The notes under the pieces: generated by a model
Seen by the model: the letters and a program-made list of their open reading frames with translations, nothing else
The model's database searches: none
What the model was told of the DNA's origin: nothing
In this document: positions 17,526-26,225 of the stretch, piece after piece
Numbering within the stretch: position 1 is the first letter of the stretch
Layout of the letters: every line of letters begins with the position of its first letter
Made by a program: the position numbers and the translations under genes
Assembly (NCBI RefSeq): GCF_030065545.1
Contig: NZ_JASJNC010000008.1
Span: forward strand, 62,001-126,000
Direction of reading: 5' to 3'
Length of the DNA stretch: 64,000 nt
From: Marinicella marina
GTDB lineage: Bacteria > Pseudomonadota > Gammaproteobacteria > Xanthomonadales > Marinicellaceae

Positions 17526-18672
17526 TGTAGCGCGCTTTGGCGGACAACAAGGCATCCCGCAGTTTTTCTTCAGTCTGTTGCAGTTCGACCACGGCCACTT
17601 CACGTTTAGCCCGGCCTTCCTCAGCAATGCGCAAAGAATCATCAATGGTTTCTATCAGTTTCTGATTGGCTTGTTTCACCACTTCTATATCAAAAACACC
17701 GCGCTCCATTTGTTCTCTGACTTTGCGATTGGCTATCTTTAGATTATCGGCATTGGCTGCCAACATCTCATTGGTTAAATCAGTGGCATCTTTTAATGTA
17801 TCAGCCGCTTGTTCAGAACGCCAGATGGTCACTGTTTGTGCCAGTTGCTGACGCCACAGTGGAACTGTGTTGGCTATGGTTGAATTGATTTTATTGATCA
17901 AGCCTTTGTCGTTTTCTTGTACCAAGCGTATGCTTGGTAGGCTTTGTAGAGTCACTTGTCGGGTTAAACGCAAATCATGTACACGACGTTCTAAATCAGC
18001 AGTTGACGACCTGATGTCTCTGAGGTGTTGAGCCAACAGCATGTCATCACTGCCCTCTGCTTCTTTTTCCATTTTTGGAATGACTTCATTGTGCAGCTGG
18101 TTGATTTTTTCCTCGCCGGCTTTGATGTAATCTTCCAAGGTATGAAAGTACTCTAAATTAGCCACATACAGACGATCCAATGAGGTGATGTCTTTTAATA
18201 AGGTGGTTTTATGGGCTTCCAATTTATTGGTGATTTTATCAATTTGTTTTTTGACTTCTTCATAACGCTGTAAAAACTTGACCAAAGGCTTGGCTCTGCC
18301 AAACAACCGAGCAAAAAAGCCTGGCTTTTTGTTTGGGTCCAATTCATCGATGTCAAACCCACGAATGGTTGCGACCATTTCATTCAAAGCTTCACCTGAA
18401 CGCCCTAAATCTTTGTTTTTAACCCCTTCAAGCATTTTGTCTGAGATTTCTGTAACTTTTTCTTGGGCCTTGGTGCCAAAGAAAATCACCGAATTGGCAT
18501 CACTCATGTCAATTTCGGCCATCAAAGCATCAATGCGTTGTTTCTCTTCCTGATCCACGTCTTTATAAGCCACCATTTCGTTCATAACACCAGGTACTAT
18601 TTCACCATCAGTTGTGCTTTGCAATACATCGGTTTTGGTATCCACCATGGTTTTGTTTTCTTTATCGCTCAT
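17500..18672 (-). CDS. telA: TelA/KlaA family toxic anion resistance protein
   Basis: Cytoplasmic, mostly helical protein of 390 residues of the TelA family, linked elsewhere to tellurite and other toxic-anion or envelope-stress tolerance. Family signatures include the conserved central FLQRYEEVKKQIDKI, LEYFHTLEDYIKAGEEK and the later TVPLWRQQLAQTVTIWRS with NKINSTIANT. Coiled-coil heptads run through the second half. An AGAGGA Shine-Dalgarno is present before the start. It follows an XpaC-like gene by nine bases, the usual partner of telA, and overlaps the KefG-like gene. The molecular function of TelA is not settled in the literature I know. Confidence 0.9.
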   Translation of the reverse strand: MSDKENKTMVDTKTDVLQSTTDGEIVPGVMNEMVAYKDVDQEEKQRIDALMAEIDMSDANSVIFFGTKAQEKVTEISDKMLEGVKNKDLGRSGEALNEMVATIRGFDIDELDPNKKPGFFARLFGRAKPLVKFLQRYEEVKKQIDKITNKLEAHKTTLLKDITSLDRLYVANLEYFHTLEDYIKAGEEKINQLHNEVIPKMEKEAEGSDDMLLAQHLRDIRSSTADLERRVHDLRLTRQVTLQSLPSIRLVQENDKGLINKINSTIANTVPLWRQQLAQTVTIWRSEQAADTLKDATDLTNEMLAANADNLKIANRKVREQMERGVFDIEVVKQANQKLIETIDDSLRIAEEGRAKREVAVVELQQTEEKLRDALLSAKARYNEVNKATD

Positions 18673-18681
18673 ACTATCCTC

Positions 18682-19515
18682 TTAGTTAATGCCTTGTTTT
18701 TCCATCAAAGTATTCAATACTTCAATATCAACATCCAAATCAAACACCTGATTTTCCAGGAGTTTTTGATTTTGTTCTTCGAATACAGAATCAATATTCT
18801 GTAACACGTTTTTAAAATTCTTCTCTAATGACTCATCATCTACCAATTTATGCGTATCAGCATACCTTTTGATGACGCTTTCAGTTGCACCCAAATAAGA
18901 GTGCAAAAATCGACGTGCCTGCGGTATTTTTTCTGGGTGATTAACCAAAGTATTGACCACTTCGCGACTGGTTTTAATGATTTTTGTTAGGTAAGCTGAA
19001 AGTTCGCGATTGGCAATGTGTCTGTTGGCTTGTTCTATGTTGACAATGGATTGTTCACTCAGCGCCAAAATTTCTTTAGAATCTTGGTCTTTAACAGCGC
19101 CAAATGATGATGCACTGACCTCATCCATGCCGTACCACAATACGGAACCGACACTCGCAGCCAGGCCATAAGCAATTGATTCAAACATCCCCATACCAGC
19201 AACCAGCCATGAACCCAACAAAGAACAGGCGCCCAAGGTCAGTGACGACAACATCATCAGAGGAAAGGGTTTTTTGATAACAAATTTACGTTGGCGGTAA
19301 TGAAATTTGTTTTTTCGTCCATTGCTCATCCACACAGCTGAGAGCAACACCCCAAAGAATACGCCGCCACTGATTAGAAAACCAATCAACTTACCTTGCG
19401 CCAATTGTGCGAAGGTCGCGACCAAAAATGGCATGCTATAGAGGTACAACAACCAAGCGGTTGAGTGAAACTTAAGCAATGTACGCTGGGTTTTCTCGCG
19501 GTATTTAACTGGCAT
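18682..19515 (-). CDS. XpaC-like membrane protein (5-bromo-4-chloroindolyl phosphate hydrolysis family)
   Basis: Protein of 277 residues with a basic N-terminus and hydrophobic segments in two pairs (YLYSMPFLVATFAQL and GFLISGGVFFGVLL, then around LMMLSSLTLGACSLLGSW and SIAYGLAASVGSVLW). A cytoplasmic helical domain of about 140 residues follows (KDQDSKEILALSEQ, HSYLGATESVIKRYAD). This is the XpaC/Halogen_Hydrol layout, known mainly as the gene partner of telA. The ATG at 19515 is preceded by GAGGA; a TTG three bases earlier is in frame but less likely. Despite the name, hydrolase activity is doubtful, and a structural or signalling role with TelA is more plausible. Confidence 0.8.
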   Translation of the reverse strand: MPVKYREKTQRTLLKFHSTAWLLYLYSMPFLVATFAQLAQGKLIGFLISGGVFFGVLLSAVWMSNGRKNKFHYRQRKFVIKKPFPLMMLSSLTLGACSLLGSWLVAGMGMFESIAYGLAASVGSVLWYGMDEVSASSFGAVKDQDSKEILALSEQSIVNIEQANRHIANRELSAYLTKIIKTSREVVNTLVNHPEKIPQARRFLHSYLGATESVIKRYADTHKLVDDESLEKNFKNVLQNIDSVFEEQNQKLLENQVFDLDVDIEVLNTLMEKQGIN

Positions 19516-19608
19516 CAAATCATCCTCACTGCCACATAGACCATTGAGATGGTAAGTAAGCCGAAACCGGTTAATTTTCGCATAAATTCAAGCATTTTTA
19601 ATACCTAC

Positions 19609-20514
19609 TCATTTGAGGATTTTGAATTGTAACAGTTGTTCCAGATTTGAAAAATCTGGTTCACCAAATGTAATCTGGCCCTCACCTTGTAACAACATGG
19701 AATCTCTGTGTATTCGGATTGGGTCATTGCCATTTTGTAAAATCCAAGTGCCATTGGTGCTCTCATCAGTGTACTTGAAATGACCACTGGCGTATTGTAT
19801 TTCACCGTGATGACGCGAGGCCATTAACATACTCACCTGTAAGTCACAATCATCACCTCGGCCAATGGTCTTGGTGGGTGACTGATCGGTCATGATTTGT
19901 TGTTGCGCATTGAGCTCTAATTTAAGTTGGGACTTGGTGGTCGGTATCTTGATGTCCAATGCCGAGGTCACTCGTGTTACCTGGCTGGTATCCTGTTGCC
20001 ACAGCACCTCAATAATCTCTACTGGTAATAGTTTGCCTTTTATTTTGGCCTTGCCCAGTGAGCGGTGGGTCAAAAAAGGTGGTATCAAACAGGTTTTAAA
20101 AGTGATTGAATTGGTGATGATTTGACCTTTTTTAGCGTATCCAGTCATTCTGGCAGCCACATTGACGGCATCGCCAAAAACATCACCATCCTCTTCTATC
20201 ACATCACCATAGTGGAACCCAACTCTGATTGTGATGGGGTGATTACCCAGAACAAAATTACCACTGACAGCATTTTGCATATCAACCGCCGCCAACAACG
20301 CATGGTTGGCTTTGGGAAAAGTACACATGATTTCATCGCCAATGGTTTTGACTAATTGCCCTTGGTGCTTCTCCGCTTCAGATAACAGCACCTCAAGCAC
20401 TGACGAGATGGCTTCTCGAGCCGCCTCATCACCGTGCTTTTCAAACAGCGCGGTACTCTCAGCAATGTCAGCAAATAAGATGCACAGTTCAGTCAATGGC
20501 CTTCTCTGAATCAA
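19609..20514 (-). CDS. Class III adenylate/guanylate cyclase with C-terminal FHA domain
   Basis: Cytoplasmic protein of about 301 residues. The cyclase homology domain (about 1-170) keeps metal-binding Asp residues in FADIAES and TIGDEIMCTF, a Lys in LVKTIGD and the FGDAVNVAARM motif with the Asn and Arg used in catalysis, so it looks active. Residues about 210-290 form an FHA phosphothreonine-binding domain (TIGRGDDCDLQV, SRHHGEI, STNGTWI). The frame is closed just above 20514 by a TAA, so translation must begin at a rare TTG (20514, or 20496 which has AAGG close by). It overlaps the end of the E1 gene by 26 bases. FHA domains bind phosphoproteins, but no Ser/Thr kinase is in the window. Confidence 0.88.
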   Translation of the reverse strand: MIQRRPLTELCILFADIAESTALFEKHGDEAAREAISSVLEVLLSEAEKHQGQLVKTIGDEIMCTFPKANHALLAAVDMQNAVSGNFVLGNHPITIRVGFHYGDVIEEDGDVFGDAVNVAARMTGYAKKGQIITNSITFKTCLIPPFLTHRSLGKAKIKGKLLPVEIIEVLWQQDTSQVTRVTSALDIKIPTTKSQLKLELNAQQQIMTDQSPTKTIGRGDDCDLQVSMLMASRHHGEIQYASGHFKYTDESTNGTWILQNGNDPIRIHRDSMLLQGEGQITFGEPDFSNLEQLLQFKILK

Positions 20515-22732
20515 TTAATGTTGTTAAAATCACCGATTCATCCGGTAACACCAACTTAGCTGCATCTGCCAAAGGCGTGAAGCTGTCAGCACCGGTAATC
20601 AGTTTCAAGTAGTTAGGTTGTTTTTCAAGTTCTGTCAGTATGGTGATAACACCTTCTCCTACACAAGCCGAACGACGTCCTTCATCTACAATGATTATTC
20701 TATCAAAATTTTCCGCATGTTTCTTGATGGCTTTTTCATTCAAGGGTTGTAACCAGCGTAAATCCAACAATTTTACCTTTGTTGTGTGCTTTCTTTGAAA
20801 TGCTTTGATTGCCCTTAAACTCATCAAAACACCATTGCCATATGTGATGATTAACACGTCTTTGGCCTGGCTGTTATAAACCCTGGGTGAGCCCAATGGC
20901 GCATATTCCCCTGGAGCCGGGTATTTTTTATTCCACAAACCGTCCCCTTCCTCGTACAAGTCTTTCTGCATGTACAGGGCGATAGGCTCAATGAACAAAG
21001 ACACACGCTGATTGACTTTAGATAAAGCCACCATGGTTCTCATCATTTTTACTGCATCATCACCACGCGAAGGACAGGCCACCATAACGCCCGGTATGTC
21101 TCTCAAAGCAGTCACTGAATTGTCATTGTGGAAATGACCACCAAAACCCTTTTGGTATCCTAAGCCCGCAATTCTGACTACCATTGGATTGCTGAATTGA
21201 CCATTTGAAAAAAATTGTAAACTCGCCGCCTCACCCCTGATTTGGTCACAGGCATTATGAAAATAAGCCAAATATTGAATTTCAGGCATGGGTAACAATC
21301 CCAATGTGGCATAACCCTGCGCCAGACCGAGAATGGTTTGTTCATCCAATAACGTATTAAATATTCGTTTGGGCCCGAATTTGTTCAACAATTGTTTGGT
21401 GATTGTGTAAACACCACCTTTTTGTGCCACGTCCTCACCAAATAAAACCGTTTCCGGGTATTTCAGCATCAAATCATTCAGGCCTTTATTAATCAGTATT
21501 GCCATGTGCTTGGCTGCTTGATTTTCAGGTTGCGCTTTTTCACTGCCAAAAAATTCAGTGCGTTGCGCTGCAACAACCGACCGAGCCGCCTCTTGGTGCA
21601 CGGCTGTCCTTGATTCAGGTGCCAAAGGGGCGACTACCTCAGTGAGTGTTGTAATTTTGCTATCGACATGGGCTTTGTTGGCTTTTTCCATGCATTCATC
21701 ATAAATATTTTTATATTTTTCAATAATTTGTGAAGAACTCATGAGATTGTGGTTCATGACTGATGCAGCTGACTTTAACAATGGATCTTGCGCCTCACAG
21801 GCCTCTAAATCAGCCATTTTTCGATAATCCACCTCAAAATCTGTGCCAGCATGCCCCATCAAACGGGTGGTCTTTAAGTGCAAAAACACTGGTTTGCGTT
21901 CTTGCCGACAGTAATCGACAGCCCTTTTAACTTGCTGGTAGCCGTTTTCGAGATCAAGCCCATCAGCATAAAAGTATTGTATGCCAGGCCGAAACTTAAA
22001 GTTCTCAGCAATCCAATTTTCAGGTGTTTTGACCGATATACCGATGCCGTTGTCCTCACAAACAAATAAAATCGGAGTTTTTAAACCCTGAAAAGCCGAC
22101 CAACTGGCTGCATTGAAGGCGCCTTGAGCAGTTGAATGATTGGTACTGGCATCACCAAAATTACACAACACAATGGAATCATCTGGAATCGGCATCTCAA
22201 CTGCTGAACGCTGTGCCAACTCTATACCCAATGCACATCCCAGTGCCTTTGGTAAATGACTGGCAATAGTGCTGGTTTGTGGTATTACCCAAAGTGGTTT
22301 GGAACCCCACACTTTGTGCCTACCACCTGAAGCTGGATCATTTTTGCTTGCGGCAAATGACAGACAGGTGTCCCATATTGGGTCAATCTCGGCAATCTTA
22401 CGGGCGCGTTCCATCATTAAGCCACCACTGCGGTAATGCAGAAAAGCGGGATCTGTGTGCCTGACCAAGTCGCCCAACATGACATTGCCTTCATGGCCGG
22501 ATGAGCCGATGGTATAAAAAACTTTGTTTTCTAACTTCAAGGCCCTGGCCATTAAATCCAACTGCCTTGAACGGATTTGAGATTCAAATAAATCGAGCAA
22601 CTTACGACCACTTAAGCCATTGGTTGTAAGGTCTTGTTTGGGAGATTCTGCTTGGTAGGATTGAAGAAAGTCTATGAAGTTCTGATCAACCACGGCAGCG
22701 CGGTTGATCACTTTGCTTTGTTTATTGCTCAT
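20489..22732 (-). CDS. Fused 2-oxoacid dehydrogenase E1 (alpha and beta subunits in one chain)
   Basis: Thiamine-diphosphate-dependent decarboxylating component of 747 residues. The N-terminal half is E1 alpha: GSSGHEGNV, HYRSGGLMMERAR and the ThDP motif GDAS...N (GDASTNHSTAQGAFNAA). From about residue 415 it is E1 beta: VLFGEDVAQKGGVYTIT, FNTLLDEQTILGLAQGYA, then a transketolase-type C-terminal domain (LLDLRWLQPLNE, VDEGRRSACVGEG). The nearest characterised activities are branched-chain 2-oxoacid or pyruvate dehydrogenases; the substrate cannot be assigned. No E2 or E3 gene is adjacent, so it must use partners from elsewhere. It starts two bases after the upstream acyl-CoA dehydrogenase stop, implying co-transcription. 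Confidence 0.88.
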   Translation of the reverse strand: MSNKQSKVINRAAVVDQNFIDFLQSYQAESPKQDLTTNGLSGRKLLDLFESQIRSRQLDLMARALKLENKVFYTIGSSGHEGNVMLGDLVRHTDPAFLHYRSGGLMMERARKIAEIDPIWDTCLSFAASKNDPASGGRHKVWGSKPLWVIPQTSTIASHLPKALGCALGIELAQRSAVEMPIPDDSIVLCNFGDASTNHSTAQGAFNAASWSAFQGLKTPILFVCEDNGIGISVKTPENWIAENFKFRPGIQYFYADGLDLENGYQQVKRAVDYCRQERKPVFLHLKTTRLMGHAGTDFEVDYRKMADLEACEAQDPLLKSAASVMNHNLMSSSQIIEKYKNIYDECMEKANKAHVDSKITTLTEVVAPLAPESRTAVHQEAARSVVAAQRTEFFGSEKAQPENQAAKHMAILINKGLNDLMLKYPETVLFGEDVAQKGGVYTITKQLLNKFGPKRIFNTLLDEQTILGLAQGYATLGLLPMPEIQYLAYFHNACDQIRGEAASLQFFSNGQFSNPMVVRIAGLGYQKGFGGHFHNDNSVTALRDIPGVMVACPSRGDDAVKMMRTMVALSKVNQRVSLFIEPIALYMQKDLYEEGDGLWNKKYPAPGEYAPLGSPRVYNSQAKDVLIITYGNGVLMSLRAIKAFQRKHTTKVKLLDLRWLQPLNEKAIKKHAENFDRIIIVDEGRRSACVGEGVITILTELEKQPNYLKLITGADSFTPLADAAKLVLPDESVILTTLIDSEKAID

Positions 22733-22734
22733 GT

Positions 22735-23901
22735 TTAAAAAGCATTTTTACCTGTTAATTCACGACCAACCACTAATTGATGGATGGTTTCGGTGCCTTC
22801 GTAAGTAATCACACTTTCTAAATTCAACATGTGACGTATGGCAACGTGTTCAGTGGTGATTCCAGCACCACCTAACATGTCACGACATTCTCTGGCGACA
22901 TCCAGTGCCATGCGGACATTATTCCACTTTGCCATTGAAATCTGCGTGGGTTGGATTTGGTTGCTGTCTTTTAATTGTCCCAAACGCAAGGCCAATAATT
23001 GTGCTGTGGTGATGCGGCGAGACATGTCCGAGAGTTTCTGTTGGATGATTTGGTTGGCATTCAAGGTTCGATCAAACAACACCCGTTCTTCGGTGTAATC
23101 CAGTACCTCTTGCATACAAGCCTGAGCCGCACCAATGGGTCCCCACGAAATGCCATATCGAGCATTAGAGAGACAACTCAATGGCCCTTTTAGACCTTTG
23201 ACATGAGGCAGGCGGTTGGCATCGGGAATACGAACATCATCAAAAAACAAGGCAGATGTGATGGATGCGCGCAGTGACATTTTACGGTGAATGGTTTCTG
23301 TATCAAAGCCAGGCATGTCCTTTTCAACAATGAAACCCTGAATGCCATCATCAGTATGAGCCCAAACCACAGCAATGTCGGCAATCGAACCGTTGGTAAT
23401 CCACATTTTTGAGCCATTGAGTATCCAGTCATCGCCGTCTTTCTTGGCGTGAGTTTTCATAGAGGCTGGGTCAGAACCGGCATGCGATTCGGTCAAGCCA
23501 AAACATCCAATCACCTCACCTTTGGCCATTTGAGGTAGCCATTTTTGTTTTTGTTCTTCACTGCCAAAAGCATCAATGGGGAACATGCATAAAGAACTTT
23601 GCACTGATGCAAAACTGCGTAAACCACTGTCGCCCCGTTCGAGTTCCTGACAAATCAAGCCATATGATGTGTAGTTCAAACCGGCACAACCATGGCCCTG
23701 AATGGTACTACCAAACAAGCCCAAATCTGCCATTTCAGGAATTAAATCCATGGGGAATTGGTGTTGATCAAATGCTGGTCCAATAATCGGCAGAACACGC
23801 TCATCAACCCACCTACCAATGGACTCTTGAACCATCTGTTCTTCTTCAGAAAGTTGTGATTTGATATCAAATATATCAAGTTTGTCGATTTTTGACGACA
23901 T
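22735..23901 (-). CDS. Acyl-CoA dehydrogenase, glutaryl-CoA dehydrogenase-like
   Basis: FAD enzyme of about 388 residues with a full acyl-CoA dehydrogenase fold. Features closest to glutaryl-CoA dehydrogenase are RSFASVQSSLCMFPI, GCFGLTESHAGSDP, the flavin segment DMLGGAGI and the catalytic Glu in ITYEGTETIHQLVVGRELTG. Glutaryl-CoA dehydrogenase turns glutaryl-CoA into crotonyl-CoA and CO2 at the end of lysine and tryptophan breakdown. Other short- and medium-chain dehydrogenases in this subfamily cannot be excluded. The ATG at 23901 has GGGGA upstream and is preferred to the ATG at 23913. It heads the block that runs down to the KefC-like gene. Confidence 0.85.
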   Translation of the reverse strand: MSSKIDKLDIFDIKSQLSEEEQMVQESIGRWVDERVLPIIGPAFDQHQFPMDLIPEMADLGLFGSTIQGHGCAGLNYTSYGLICQELERGDSGLRSFASVQSSLCMFPIDAFGSEEQKQKWLPQMAKGEVIGCFGLTESHAGSDPASMKTHAKKDGDDWILNGSKMWITNGSIADIAVVWAHTDDGIQGFIVEKDMPGFDTETIHRKMSLRASITSALFFDDVRIPDANRLPHVKGLKGPLSCLSNARYGISWGPIGAAQACMQEVLDYTEERVLFDRTLNANQIIQQKLSDMSRRITTAQLLALRLGQLKDSNQIQPTQISMAKWNNVRMALDVARECRDMLGGAGITTEHVAIRHMLNLESVITYEGTETIHQLVVGRELTGKNAF

Positions 23902-23989
23902 AGGTATCCCCATAAAAAAATAATCTAAATATTTTACTCGACTGAGTGTGTTAGGGATAGTGTAGCAAGCAAATTTAAAACAACCGTTT

Positions 23990-24027
23990 CAAAAAAAAAC
24001 CCCATAATGAAATCATTATGAGGTTTT
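23990..24027 (-). terminator. Intrinsic terminator of the DUF4124 gene
   Basis: Read on the minus strand, AAAACCTCATAATGA pairs with TCATTATGGGGTTTT through one G-U pair and a 2-nt loop, and is followed by a long T tract. It lies about 40 bases after the stop at 24069 and separates that gene from the acyl-CoA dehydrogenase block. Confidence 0.85.
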
Positions 24028-24068
24028 CAATTTACTTGATTCAGTGCATGAATCTAAGTTGCTGTAGC

Positions 24069-24713
24069 TCAGTTTGACTCAGCTTCATCTGTATCAGCTG
24101 TGTACTTGTTGTATTTTTTAAGTTCATCGTCGTACTTGGTCTCAGTCACAGCGATTTCGTTGGTTTTATCTACAATGAATTGTTTTTGGTAATCAATTTG
24201 TTCTTTGACTTGCTGAATTTGATTCAAAAAGGTTTCAGACACCAACTCACCACTGCGTTCTTTATCAGCTGCCCGCTTCATTAAATCAGCGTGATTTTTT
24301 TCCTGAATCACCAAATTATCTTTGGCTGTTTGGATGTTACGTTCCAAGGCCGAGATGCGTTCTCCTTTCAGGCGCTTGATTTGTTCAGCACTTGAGTAAG
24401 ACATTAATATTTTATTGCGTTCTTTGGCCTCTTTCTCAGCATCTAGTTTGGCTTGTAAAGCAGCCTCTTGCTCTTGCTTGAGCTGGGCAGCCATGGCGAT
24501 TTTTTCTTCATCAGTCAAAGCCCGTTTGATTTTTTCTTCAACCACTCCAGTCTCACCTATGCGTTCTCTGGCATGTTCGACTTGATCTGGTGGCACTTTA
24601 TCACTGTAGTGAACTTTACCGTTTTCATCGACCCACTTATACATTTTGGCTTCGGCAGCGTGTGCCATCACCAACATCAACATCAACATCACAATTAAAT
24701 GGAATAATTTCAT
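24069..24713 (-). CDS. DUF4124 domain exported coiled-coil protein
   Basis: Envelope protein of 214 residues. The signal peptide covers the first 20-23 residues (Lys, then a Met/Leu/Val-rich core, AHAAEA). A DUF4124 domain follows directly (KMYKWVDENGKVHYSDKVP). The rest is charged and almost entirely helical, with Glu/Lys/Gln heptads (about residues 65-205) suggesting a long coiled coil. DUF4124 proteins are common in Gammaproteobacteria and have no fixed function. AAGG lies upstream of the ATG. It is a single-gene unit with its own terminator. Confidence 0.85.
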   Translation of the reverse strand: MKLFHLIVMLMLMLVMAHAAEAKMYKWVDENGKVHYSDKVPPDQVEHARERIGETGVVEEKIKRALTDEEKIAMAAQLKQEQEAALQAKLDAEKEAKERNKILMSYSSAEQIKRLKGERISALERNIQTAKDNLVIQEKNHADLMKRAADKERSGELVSETFLNQIQQVKEQIDYQKQFIVDKTNEIAVTETKYDDELKKYNKYTADTDEAESN

Positions 24714-24894
24714 TCTCTTACCTTCTAAATTTAATAAGCTGTTATTGTCATTTTATCATTCTCAATGATTGATTTCAGTGACTTAATCAGCAAAAACACA
24801 TCACAAGCTTTTATGCTTTTTGTGTAACCTGTATTTTGAATCATCTACATCAACTAAGTTTCAATCGAAGTGATGAATTGACATTGTTTAACAT

Positions 24895-26223
24895 TCAATC
24901 CCTGGTAAAAATAGCCATTGATTCGACATGGGAGGTATGGGGAAACATATCCATCACACCTGCCTTTTCTAGTTTAAAACCCAACTCATTGACTAAACGA
25001 TCAGTATCTCTTGCTAAGCTGGCCGGGTGGCAGGAAACATAGATGAGTTTCTTAGCAGTGGTTTGCGCGATCAATGGCAAGATTTCCCATGCGCCACTGC
25101 GCGGTGGATCAATCAAAACTTTGCTGTACTGTTGTTTGAACCAAGGACTGTTGTCTTGGTCTTCAGTTAAATCAGCCATATAAAACTCGGCATTTTCAAT
25201 TTGATTCAATGCGGCATTGTGCTTGGCCCTGACAACGAGTTGTTCATCACCCTCAACACCAACAACTTCAGCGGCCCGCTGCGCCATGGGCAATGTGAAG
25301 TTACCCAGACCACAAAACAAGTCCAAAACCACGTCTTCTGATTCAATTTCCATAGCGGTTAATGCTTGTTCAATCATTTTTTCATTCATATGGCGGTTCA
25401 CTTGAATGAAATCATTGGGTAGAAATTCATAGGTTAAATTTTGTTCAGGCAGTTTAAAGTTCAACTGTTCAGCATAAGCTTCAAGCCCAATCACAGTTTT
25501 GGGCCCCTTAGACTGTAAATAAATTTGCAGCTGGTGCTTATCAGCAAATTTTTTAATCAGCATCAGATCATCGCTTTCAAATGGCTTCATGTGCCTGATA
25601 ATCAATGAGGTGACGTTATCGCCCATCGAACATTCAACTTGTGGAATGAATTGTTTGATGGTAGTTTGCGCAAATAAATCTGCCAATGGTTGTAATAAAT
25701 CAGCCAATGGCTTTTCCAGCACCAAACAATGGTTCATATCGGCCACAAAGCGGCCATTTTTTTCTCTGAAGCCTACCAACATTTTATCCTTGGCAGTGAC
25801 CCACTTAACACTCAAACGTGCGCGCCTGCGATAATTCCAATGAGAATCGGTTAATGGTGACAACCATGTCTCAGGTTCGACATGAGACATTTTATGAAAA
25901 TTACTCTTTAAAGTATTGAATTTAAATTCGATTTGTTTCGATTCTTTTAAATGCATCATAGAACAACCATTACATACGGTATAAAACTCGCATTTTGGTT
26001 CAACCCTATCGTCAGATGCTTTGAGTATTTCTACAGCCAGCGCCTCATTGTAGTTGCGCGTTTTGCGATTCAGTTTTGCCATGACCACTTCACCAGGCAA
26101 AGCGTTTTGTACAAACACCACTTTTTCGTTCCATTTGGCCACGCCTCTGCCATCGTGAGTCAAATCCTCAATGGTCAGCTCAACTGGCTCCTGTGGTAAT
26201 TTATTCCTTGATCTTCTACCCAT
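24895..26223 (-). CDS. rlmD: 23S rRNA (uracil(1939)-C(5))-methyltransferase
   Basis: SAM-dependent rRNA methyltransferase of 442 residues with an iron-sulfur cluster. An N-terminal TRAM domain (about residues 10-70, VELTIEDLTHDGRGVAK) is followed by the cluster cysteines in CEFYTVCNGC. Next come an RNA-binding stretch (WNYRRRARLSVKW) and the Rossmann methyltransferase domain with VLDLFCGLGNFTLPMA. The active site has DPPRSG and the catalytic cysteine in YVSCHPASLARD. All hallmark residues separate RlmD from RlmC and TrmA. It begins two bases after the stop of the ydbL-like gene. Confidence 0.94.
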   Translation of the reverse strand: MGRRSRNKLPQEPVELTIEDLTHDGRGVAKWNEKVVFVQNALPGEVVMAKLNRKTRNYNEALAVEILKASDDRVEPKCEFYTVCNGCSMMHLKESKQIEFKFNTLKSNFHKMSHVEPETWLSPLTDSHWNYRRRARLSVKWVTAKDKMLVGFREKNGRFVADMNHCLVLEKPLADLLQPLADLFAQTTIKQFIPQVECSMGDNVTSLIIRHMKPFESDDLMLIKKFADKHQLQIYLQSKGPKTVIGLEAYAEQLNFKLPEQNLTYEFLPNDFIQVNRHMNEKMIEQALTAMEIESEDVVLDLFCGLGNFTLPMAQRAAEVVGVEGDEQLVVRAKHNAALNQIENAEFYMADLTEDQDNSPWFKQQYSKVLIDPPRSGAWEILPLIAQTTAKKLIYVSCHPASLARDTDRLVNELGFKLEKAGVMDMFPHTSHVESMAIFTRD

Positions 26224-26225
26224 TG

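Noticed and set aside
17526-17645. 40-residue N-terminal extension of the KefG-like protein
   Set aside because: These codons overlap telA in another frame and give a Cys/Trp-rich sequence unlike any KefG/KefF start.
20489-22732. Fused E1 as a 2-oxoadipate dehydrogenase feeding the glutaryl-CoA dehydrogenase
   Set aside because: It would make a neat lysine pathway, but known 2-oxoadipate dehydrogenases belong to the OGDH-type E1 family, while this protein is the alpha/beta type. No substrate evidence is visible.
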